Program-made: the position numbers and the translations under genes | Assembly (NCBI GenBank): GCA_017632935.1 | Contig: JAGBQJ010000020.1 | Coordinates: 1 to 41,774 of the forward strand | Reading direction: 5' to 3' | Origin: Bacteroidales bacterium | Lineage (GTDB): Bacteria > Bacteroidota > Bacteroidia > Bacteroidales > F082 | DNA length: 41,774 nt | The notes under the pieces: model-generated | Database searches by the model: none | Told to the model about the DNA's origin: nothing | Seen by the model: only the letters and a program-made list of their open reading frames with translations | Shown: one piece after another, positions 24,770 to 31,114 of the stretch | Layout: each line of letters begins with the position of its first letter | Numbering within the stretch: the first letter of the stretch is position 1

Positions 24770-24900
24770 ACAAAACACGCAAAACAATGCAAAACAATCA
24801 AGCAATTATAAGGTGTGGCGGCTGGCACAACCGTGCTGCCGCCGGAAAGCCGCCGGTTGGCAGGCTTTCCCAACCCTAAATAAGGTTTTGAAGGTTTTGT
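24770..24900 (+). repeat. Copy B of the two-hairpin element with terminal inverted repeats
   Basis: ACAAAACACGCAAAAC (24770-24785) and GTTTTGAAGGTTTTGT (24885-24900) are terminal inverted repeats. Hairpin I: GGCGGC (24817-24822) with GCCGCC (24838-24843), inner GCAC/GTGC, loop AACC (24829-24832). Hairpin II: GGAAAGCC (24844-24851) with GGCTTTCC (24863-24870), inner GCC/GGC, loop GGTT (24855-24858). It resembles copy A (12404-12529) in the core and both ends. It fills the DUF5683-dapB gap and stops 10 bp before the dapB ATG. Confidence 0.7.
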
Positions 24901-24910
24901 TCCAAAAAAT

Positions 24911-25615
24911 ATGAGAATAGCAATCATCGGATACGGAAAGATGGGCCACGAGGTGGAGAAAGCCGCCCTCGCCCGCCAGCATAGCGTCGTCGTCACCGTC
25001 GACAACCCCCAAGAATGGGAGGAGCGCCTCCACCTCGTCAAGCAGGCCGACGTTGCCATCGATTTCAGCCAGCCCGACCAAGTGGTGGCCAACATCCACC
25101 GCTGCTTCGACCTGCACTTGCCCGTCGTAGTGGGCACCACAGCTTGGCAGGACCACTTTGAGGCAATCAAAAAGCGCTGCCTCGACGAGAAGCAAAGCCT
25201 CTTCACCGCACCCAATTTCAGCATTGGGATGAACATCATGTTCCTGCTCAACAAGCAGCTGGCAAGATTTGCGGAGCAATACGGCTACCAACTCTCGATG
25301 GCCGAGACGCACCACATCCACAAACTCGATAAGCCCAGCGGCACTGCCGTGAAGCTGGCCAACGACATCCTCACTGTCAACCACGACTACGACCGTTGGA
25401 GCATCGACGCGTCTGCCGAGCGTACCTTATATATTAACGTGACGCGTGAAGGCGAGGTGAACGGCATCCACAGCGTGATGGCCGAGTCGCCCGCCGACAA
25501 GATCACCCTCACCCACGAGGCCTACAACCGCCAAGGCTTTGCCTTGGGTGCCATTGCCGCCGCCGAATTTCTCATTGGGAAGACGGGCGTGTTTGGGATG
25601 GAAGATTTGTTCTAA
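24911..25615 (+). CDS. dapB: 4-hydroxy-tetrahydrodipicolinate reductase
   Basis: 234 residues, a little shorter than E. coli DapB. The N-terminal Rossmann motif IAIIGYGKMGHEV binds NAD(P)H. VVGTTAW and APNFSIGMNIMF are family motifs. The catalytic/substrate signature ETHHIHKLDKPSGTA is intact. It reduces 4-hydroxy-tetrahydrodipicolinate in the diaminopimelate/lysine pathway, feeding peptidoglycan. The repeat element precedes it and a set of 33-bp-spaced repeats begins 4 bp after its stop. In many Bacteroidota dapB is directly followed by lepB; here an ATPase gene intervenes. Confidence 0.95.
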   Translation: MRIAIIGYGKMGHEVEKAALARQHSVVVTVDNPQEWEERLHLVKQADVAIDFSQPDQVVANIHRCFDLHLPVVVGTTAWQDHFEAIKKRCLDEKQSLFTAPNFSIGMNIMFLLNKQLARFAEQYGYQLSMAETHHIHKLDKPSGTAVKLANDILTVNHDYDRWSIDASAERTLYINVTREGEVNGIHSVMAESPADKITLTHEAYNRQGFALGAIAAAEFLIGKTGVFGMEDLF

Positions 25616-25618
25616 AAT

Positions 25619-25703
25619 CTTCCAAAAAGTGCAATTTAGAGCATTAAAAACCTTCCAAAAAGTGCAGTTTAGAATACAAAAACCTTTCCAAAAAGTGCAG
25701 TTT
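25619..25703. repeat. Three direct repeats with exact 33-bp period
   Basis: TTCCAAAAAGTGCARTTT occurs at 25620-25637, 25653-25670 and 25686-25703. Only one position varies (A/G). Spacer sequences are also alike (AGA...AAAAACC). The last copy ends 5 bases before the -33 box of the DUF4143 ATPase gene, so an operator or iteron-like protein-binding array is likely. Confidence 0.85.
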
Positions 25704-25708
25704 GATGC

Positions 25709-25737
25709 TTGTAATTAAAAGATTATTACTATTTTTG
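25709..25737 (+). promoter_or_regulatory. Promoter of the DUF4143 ATPase gene
   Basis: TTG (25709-25711), 18-base spacer, TATTTTTG (25730-25737). The ATG follows 19 bases later at 25757. Confidence 0.6.
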
Positions 25738-25756
25738 CATCAAATTTGATTCTAGG

Positions 25757-27040
25757 ATGGAAATAAAGGATTTTGAAGTCATACTGCGCGACCAAATGAA
25801 TGAGCTTCGGGAAACGGATTTTTCCCAGTTCGTCACACGCAAAGAAGAAAAAGAGCTCGATTTGGAAAGCAATCTCGTCCAAGTTGTCATTGGGGTGAGA
25901 CGTTGCGGAAAATCGACTCTGTGCCAGAAAGTGCTAATAGAAAGCAAACGCAATTTCGCATACGTCAATTTCGACGACGAAAACCTCGCCAATCTGAAAG
26001 CTGAACAACTGAATGACATTCTGAAAGCCTTGTACAATCTATACGGAAACTTCGACTGCCTATTCATGGACGAAATACAAAACGCCCCGAAATGGCCTTT
26101 GTTTGTCAACCGTTTGCTACGGCAGAAATTACATTTGGTTATCACCGGAAGCAACGCCAACCTATTGAGCAGCGACTTGGCAACCCATCTTACGGGAAGA
26201 TACAACCAAATCGAACTGTTCCCTTTTTCTTTCAAGGAATATTGCACCGCAAAAAGCATCGACACCACAAGCCTTACCACTAAAGCATCGGGATTGAGAC
26301 TTCATGCTTTGGAGCAATATATGAAGCAAGGTGGTTTCCCTGAAACAATGTGCATGAAAAACCAACGGCGTTATATCATGTCGCTACTTGAAGCCATCCT
26401 AACTAAGGACATCTGCAAACGCTATAAAATCCGATACAAAACCACTTTGCGGCAGATTGCCAATGCCACGCTCGACAAGTTTTGCCAAGAACTTTCGTTT
26501 GCTTCGCTGAAAAAAGACTACCAAATAAAATCCATACACACGGCAAAAAACTACGTTTCTTATCTTGAGGAGGCCTATCTGCTACGCATTTTGCCACGAT
26601 TCTCATACAAAAGCCTTGACCGACAAACCAGCCGAAAATGCTACGCCATCGACACGGCATTTGTAGACGACCATGAAGATGCGCTACAGACCGAAAACCT
26701 CGGCTGGCGTTTGGAAAACATCGTTGCCATCGAACTGATGCGCAGAATGCAATATGAATCGGAACAACTATTCTACATCAAACAGCCGAAGTCTTTTGAA
26801 GTTGATTTTGCCCTCACCGACCGCAACTATGTCACCGAACTTGTTCAAGTCACATATGAATTCCGCAACCCCAGCAAACGGCTGTACAACCGCGAGATAG
26901 GAGGTTTGTTAAAAGGTGCCGCCCTTACTAAATGTGATCATCTAACCTTGGTGATGATGCATGGCGAAACGAAAGACCTTGTAGTAGAAGGCAAAACCAT
27001 ACATTGTATGGAAGTTTGCGATTGGCTACTACAGAAATAA
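25757..27040 (+). CDS. AAA_14/DUF4143 family ATPase
   Basis: 427 residues. Walker A GVRRCGKST is near residues 46-54, Walker B CLFMDEIQN near 110, sensor-like LVITGSNANLLSSDLATHLTGR follows, then FPFSFKEYC. All are the hallmark order of AAA_14 (PF13173). The C-terminal half with NYVSYLEEAYLLRILPRFS and a late FEVDFALTD segment is DUF4143 (PF13635), which has a nuclease-like fold feature. Biological role unknown; the family is often multicopy in Bacteroidota genomes. The gene is visibly lower in GC than dapB and lepB, has its own promoter and three upstream repeats, and splits the dapB-lepB neighbourhood, which suggests insertion. Confidence 0.88.
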   Translation: MEIKDFEVILRDQMNELRETDFSQFVTRKEEKELDLESNLVQVVIGVRRCGKSTLCQKVLIESKRNFAYVNFDDENLANLKAEQLNDILKALYNLYGNFDCLFMDEIQNAPKWPLFVNRLLRQKLHLVITGSNANLLSSDLATHLTGRYNQIELFPFSFKEYCTAKSIDTTSLTTKASGLRLHALEQYMKQGGFPETMCMKNQRRYIMSLLEAILTKDICKRYKIRYKTTLRQIANATLDKFCQELSFASLKKDYQIKSIHTAKNYVSYLEEAYLLRILPRFSYKSLDRQTSRKCYAIDTAFVDDHEDALQTENLGWRLENIVAIELMRRMQYESEQLFYIKQPKSFEVDFALTDRNYVTELVQVTYEFRNPSKRLYNREIGGLLKGAALTKCDHLTLVMMHGETKDLVVEGKTIHCMEVCDWLLQK

Positions 27041-27052
27041 TCCTTACTTTTG
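27022..27052 (+). promoter_or_regulatory. Promoter of lepB
   Basis: TTG (27022-27024), 20-base spacer, TACTTTTG (27045-27052). The -33 box lies inside the last codons of the ATPase gene. The leader is about 50 bases. Confidence 0.6.
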
Positions 27053-27108
27053 CAGCCGAAAATACTATTTCATTTATCCTTCCGTTAACAAAGAAATCAC
27101 AAATAAAA

Positions 27109-28650
27109 ATGTCATTATTATTGTTCATTATCATCGTCCCAGCACTCTTTACTATCCCGATTGCGTTCTGCTGGAAGCAGTTTGAGAAAGCCGGACAAAA
27201 AGGCTGGTACAGCCTCATCCCCTATTACAACATCTATATCATGTTGAAAATCATCGGCAAACAGAAGAAATTCTGGTGGTGGTTCTTCATCGTCTTCCCC
27301 TACATCAACATCTTCATGCTGCTGCTCATGCTCGTCGAGCTGGGCAAGTGCTTCGGCAGGTTCAAGGTTTGGGAAGAAGGCATGGCCGCCCTTTTGCCAT
27401 ACATTTTCTTCCCCATCATCGCCAAGGACGACAAATACCAAGACCCGCTGACGACCAAACGGCCCAAGAAATCGACCGCCCGCGAGTGGTTCGACGCCAT
27501 CGTCTTTGCCGTGGTCGCCGCCTTGATTATCAGGACCTACGTCTTTGAGATGTTCACCATCCCCACTTCGAGTATGGAGAAGTCGCTTTGCGTAGGCGAT
27601 TATCTGGTGGTCAGCAAGATACACTATGGACCCAAGGGGCCCAACACGCCGCTTTCCTTCCCCTTCGTGCACAACACCCTACCGTGGAGCAAGACTGCAA
27701 AGTCGTATGTGGAATGGATCAAGCTACCCTATCACCGCTATCCTGGTGTGTCGACGATGAAGCGTTACGACCCCATCGTGTTCAATTACCCCGCCGGTGA
27801 CACGGTCTGCGAGAACTACCAAAGCAGCGTCAACTACTATGACCTCGTACGTATTTATGGGCGAGAAGCAGTATGGAATAATAAGATACCTTATAGAGAG
27901 ATGGGGCTCCAAGATCCTCCGGGCAAAATCATCGCCCATCCCATGGACAAGCGCGAAAACTACGTGAAACGTCTCATCGGTATGCCTGGCGACAGCCTTA
28001 AAATCGTCAACGGTGTGGTGTATATCAACGGCGAGAAAGCCTTCGAGCCCGAGAACATGCAGCATAACTATACCGTGGTGACCACCAACGGCGGCATCAA
28101 CAAGCAGACCTTGGACAAATACGACATTACCGAGGGCTACCGTACCGAAGACCCCAACACCTTCGTCCTCAACATCAGCGCCAAGGTGGCTGACGAGCTC
28201 ATCAAACTGCCTTATATCACCTCGGTGATGCGCAGCGTGCAAGCCCCAGGTATGGGCACCAGCACCAGCCTCTTCCCCAACCGTCCCGACCTCTATCCCT
28301 GGAACGTGGACAACTTCGGTCCCATCTATATCCCGAAAAAGGGCGAGACCGTAAAACTGGACGTCAACACCTTGCCACTATATGAGCGTATCATCCATGC
28401 CTACGAACTCCACGACTTGAAGGTGGAGGGCAACAAGATTTATATCGACGGACAGCCAGCCGACAGCTACACCTTCGAGATGGACTACTACTGGATGATG
28501 GGCGACAACCGCCACAACTCCGCCGACTCCCGTTATTGGGGCTACGTCCCTGAGAACCACATCGTTGGCAAGCCCATTCTCGTCTGGCTCTCAAGAGACA
28601 AGGAAAACGGCGGCATCCGCTGGAAGAGAATGTTCAAAATTCCTAAATAA
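27109..28650 (+). CDS. lepB: Signal peptidase I (long Bacteroidota form)
   Basis: 513 residues from MSLLLFIIIVPALF; earlier in-frame codons lie in the promoter or the preceding gene. The first ~110 residues form a DUF5684-like membrane module (several TM helices). A further TM (VVAALIIRTYVFEMF) precedes the catalytic serine in IPTSSMEKSL (S155). The general base lysine is in YVKRLIGMPGD (K287), and box E is GDNRHNSADSRYWG. It cleaves signal peptides at the outer face of the inner membrane. An insertion of about 120 residues between serine and lysine is usual in this phylum. Confidence 0.92.
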   Translation: MSLLLFIIIVPALFTIPIAFCWKQFEKAGQKGWYSLIPYYNIYIMLKIIGKQKKFWWWFFIVFPYINIFMLLLMLVELGKCFGRFKVWEEGMAALLPYIFFPIIAKDDKYQDPLTTKRPKKSTAREWFDAIVFAVVAALIIRTYVFEMFTIPTSSMEKSLCVGDYLVVSKIHYGPKGPNTPLSFPFVHNTLPWSKTAKSYVEWIKLPYHRYPGVSTMKRYDPIVFNYPAGDTVCENYQSSVNYYDLVRIYGREAVWNNKIPYREMGLQDPPGKIIAHPMDKRENYVKRLIGMPGDSLKIVNGVVYINGEKAFEPENMQHNYTVVTTNGGINKQTLDKYDITEGYRTEDPNTFVLNISAKVADELIKLPYITSVMRSVQAPGMGTSTSLFPNRPDLYPWNVDNFGPIYIPKKGETVKLDVNTLPLYERIIHAYELHDLKVEGNKIYIDGQPADSYTFEMDYYWMMGDNRHNSADSRYWGYVPENHIVGKPILVWLSRDKENGGIRWKRMFKIPK

Positions 28651-28675
28651 CCCATCACAAAACAAGACAACAACA

Positions 28676-29221
28676 ATGAAAAAGACCATTATTTTCTTAT
28701 TCGCCTTGGCATTAGGCATGGCTTCATGCCTCAACAATAGTTCAAACCCGAAAGAAATAAAGAAAACGGAAACACCGTCAAATAACATTGGCTCAAAAGC
28801 CACAACACGTAACGATGCCATCAGTTATAACACCTATACAAACCCGCGTTTTGGTTTTTCTATAATGTATCCCACATTCCTCACCCCAAAACCCGAGCCC
28901 GAAAATGGTGATGGAAGAATCTTCACCAATGGAAAGGATGAAGAAATGAGCGTTTTTGCTTCCTATAACGTATTGGATGATACCATTGAAGAGTTATTCA
29001 AGGAGTGTAAAGGCAGCTATATCGGAACTGTTACCTACGCCGTCCAAAAGGACAATTGGTTTGTGGTTTCGGGAACCGATGAAGAGGGCACTATTCTCTA
29101 CAGAAAAACCATCTTGACTGACGATGTTGAATACACCGTTAACCTAATATATCCAAAAGCCAAGAAACAATTCTATGACGAGATCGTGGAGAAGGTAATA
29201 AAGAGTTTCTATGTAGAATAA
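28676..29221 (+). CDS. Uncharacterised lipoprotein
   Basis: 181 residues from MKKTIIFLFALALGMASC, a lipoprotein signal with lipobox GMASC. After a low-complexity linker (NNSSNPKEIKKTETPSNN) comes one domain starting YTNPRFGFSIMYPTFLTP and containing NGKDEEMSVFASYNVLDD, YRKTILTDDVEYTVNLIYP and a terminal helix. The pattern resembles PsbP-like small lipoproteins, but that is tentative. It lies 25 bp after lepB and may be read from its promoter. Lower GC than lepB. Confidence 0.7.
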   Translation: MKKTIIFLFALALGMASCLNNSSNPKEIKKTETPSNNIGSKATTRNDAISYNTYTNPRFGFSIMYPTFLTPKPEPENGDGRIFTNGKDEEMSVFASYNVLDDTIEELFKECKGSYIGTVTYAVQKDNWFVVSGTDEEGTILYRKTILTDDVEYTVNLIYPKAKKQFYDEIVEKVIKSFYVE

Positions 29222-29281
29222 CTAAATCCTTTTGCTCCGCCAGAAAAGGGCATTCAGGTTTTTGAACTAATAAACCTCAAT

Positions 29282-30253
29282 ATGCGTACGATTATTTGCA
29301 TCGTTATAGGTCTTTTCATTGTGATTGGTTTGCCAATACTTATAATTATTGGACTAATCAAGCCAACGCTCATTATTCCTAAAAAAGTAAATGTCAAAAG
29401 GCCTAGACTTGTCATTGTTATTACTGCAATAATCGCATTTGTTCTTGGTGCATTACTTATCGGAACACTTGATCCGGATCCATTACCTCAAATAGGTAAA
29501 ACAGAGGAAAAAGCCGTTTTGAACGACTCAATAATTGCAGCTTCGTATTCGCAAAAAATCGAGACTTTATACAAAACAGTTTACTCCACAGATTCACTAA
29601 ACCGATACGATTTGTGTTATAATTTAGAGTTGCTACTGAAAGAATGGAAGAATGATATGAACAGCCTTGATTCTTCATGGCAATCATTACCATTATCTAA
29701 AACTGCTTACCAAGAAGCTGCTTTAAAATTTGTAGCGGTAAGTGACTCAAGTATTGCAGAATCATACACACAAAAATTTGATACCTTACTCTATCAACTC
29801 ATAGCATTAGATTCACAATTGAATGAAAGAACAAGCAGAGGAACGCTCGTCAAAGAAATTGAAGACTTGCTTTTTAATAAATGGTGGAACTCAATAAGCA
29901 TTGATGATTCTTTATTACCAGAATTCCCAATATCACAAAAAGCATATTACGATGCCCAAAAAAGATTTGATGGTCCATATTCCAGATATTGTGTTTTTGG
30001 CGATGGAAAGATGGATGAAGTAGAGTTTTGGGCTAAGGAAAGAGCAAGAGAAATTTTAATGAAAGTATGTGTGGATCCAGAAAGCTTAGTTATAGAAGAT
30101 GTAACATGTAATGGAAAAACAAACAATGGTTATAAATGCCGTGTTGTTTATCGAGCCAAAAATGGGTTTGGGGGTTATGTTAGAGAATCTGTTACCATGA
30201 CAATGGCTTTTGATGTTAATTCAAGCATATACAATTGCATTGAGATTCATTGA
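29282..30253 (+). CDS. Uncharacterised membrane protein with tandem domain duplication
   Basis: 323 residues. Two TM helices (about 4-27 and 42-62) are followed by an extracytoplasmic part. Residues 82-150 and 155-229 are a tandem duplication: DSIIAASYSQKIETL against DSSIAESYTQKFDTL, and LPLSKTAYQEAALKF against FPISQKAYYDAQKRF. The C-terminal ~85 residues (DEVEFWAKERAREILMKV onward) form a third, compact domain with two cysteines. AT-rich compared with flanking core genes; no family recognised. A 6-bp hairpin (AGGTTT 29256-29261, AAACCT 29272-29277) sits just before the start codon. Confidence 0.65.
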   Translation: MRTIICIVIGLFIVIGLPILIIIGLIKPTLIIPKKVNVKRPRLVIVITAIIAFVLGALLIGTLDPDPLPQIGKTEEKAVLNDSIIAASYSQKIETLYKTVYSTDSLNRYDLCYNLELLLKEWKNDMNSLDSSWQSLPLSKTAYQEAALKFVAVSDSSIAESYTQKFDTLLYQLIALDSQLNERTSRGTLVKEIEDLLFNKWWNSISIDDSLLPEFPISQKAYYDAQKRFDGPYSRYCVFGDGKMDEVEFWAKERAREILMKVCVDPESLVIEDVTCNGKTNNGYKCRVVYRAKNGFGGYVRESVTMTMAFDVNSSIYNCIEIH

Positions 30254-30290
30254 CAACAAAACATTCCAAAAATAATAAACCAGCAAAATT

Positions 30291-30343
30291 CTTACAATAT
30301 TTGTAAGTTTATTTTGCCATTTGTAAGATTATTATTATTTTTG
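30291..30343 (+). promoter_or_regulatory. Promoter and probable operator of higBA
   Basis: -33 TTTTG (30312-30316), 19-base spacer, -7 TATTTTTG (30336-30343). A perfect palindrome CTTACAATATTTGTAAG (30291-30307) lies just upstream, and a lone half-site TTGTAAG (30321-30327) sits inside the spacer. This layout fits autorepression by the HigA antitoxin. Confidence 0.65.
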
Positions 30344-30369
30344 CAGCGCAAACTGAACAACGCCTAAGT

Positions 30370-30666
30370 ATGAGAATCATCGCAAAGAGCACTTTGGTTG
30401 CCTATTATACAAAGAATCCTCAGTCTAAGTATGCACTAGAAGACTGGTTTAATAAGACAAAAGAAGCGGAATGGAAAAACTTCTCTGACATAAAAAAGAC
30501 CTTCAACACAGTTTCGAGTGTAGGAAACAACCGATATGTGTTCAACATCAAAGGGAACGACTATCGGCTGGTCGTCTTGATTAAATTCACAATCAGCCAC
30601 GTTCTCATTCGATTTGTTGGCACACACGCCGAATACGACAGAATAAAAAACATTGAAAACTTATAA
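30370..30666 (+). CDS. higB: HigB-type toxin (mRNA interferase)
   Basis: 98 residues. The pattern MRIIAKSTLVAYYTKNPQSKYALEDWFNK-like N-terminus (broken here as RIIAKSTLV / YYTKNPQSKYALEDW), FSDIKKTFNTVSSVGNNRYVFNIKGNDYRLVV and FVGTHAEYDRI match HigB_toxin (PF09907) of the RelE/ParE superfamily. It would cleave mRNA on the ribosome. Toxin precedes antitoxin, the standard higBA order, with a 3-bp gap. The pair is in an AT-richer patch, typical of a mobile or accessory module. Confidence 0.9.
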   Translation: MRIIAKSTLVAYYTKNPQSKYALEDWFNKTKEAEWKNFSDIKKTFNTVSSVGNNRYVFNIKGNDYRLVVLIKFTISHVLIRFVGTHAEYDRIKNIENL

Positions 30667-30669
30667 GAA

Positions 30670-31035
30670 ATGGCACAAATCAAAACAGAAGAGGCATATA
30701 GAGCCGCACTGAAAAGAGTTGAATATCTTGAAGATTTGGTAACCGATGATACGCCTGCCAACGATCAATATGCATTGGAGTTGGATATGCTTATTGACTT
30801 AATCGAAGAATACGAGGACATCCATTATCCCATCGGCAAACCGTCGCTTACTGATATCATCAAACTTCGGATGTACGAGATGGGGATTTCGCAAAAGGCT
30901 ATTGCTGCCATGCTTGGCATCAGTGAGCCACGAATGAGCGAAATCATGCACGGGAAGACAGAGCCTTCCCTGTCTTTGGCCCGTAGTATCAGCAAAAAGC
31001 TGAATATTGACGCAAATATAGTTTTAGGTGTTTAA
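30670..31035 (+). CDS. higA: HigA-type antitoxin, helix-turn-helix
   Basis: 121 residues. The N-terminal half is helical and acidic (LEDLVTDDTPANDQYALELDMLIDLIEEYE), probably the toxin-neutralising part. The C-terminal half is an XRE-type HTH: LRMYEMGISQKAIAAMLGISEPRMSEIMHGKTEPSLSLA, broken across helices. It probably binds the TTGTAAG sites upstream of higB. Its end lies about 80 bp before ftsK. Confidence 0.9.
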   Translation: MAQIKTEEAYRAALKRVEYLEDLVTDDTPANDQYALELDMLIDLIEEYEDIHYPIGKPSLTDIIKLRMYEMGISQKAIAAMLGISEPRMSEIMHGKTEPSLSLARSISKKLNIDANIVLGV

Positions 31036-31083
31036 GGTGGATTTTTTCTTTATTAGTCACCTCCAAAAAACCAACTTTTTGTG

Positions 31084-31091
31084 TATTTTTG
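31084..31091 (+). promoter_or_regulatory. -7 box of ftsK
   Basis: TATTTTTG lies 23 bases before the ftsK ATG. A matching -33 box is not evident. Confidence 0.45.
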
Positions 31092-31114
31092 CAAGCTATC
31101 AACGAAGACAAAAC

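Noticed and set aside
25619-25703. Short CRISPR array
   Set aside because: Repeats are only 18 bp, spacers 15 bp and similar to each other, and there are no cas genes.
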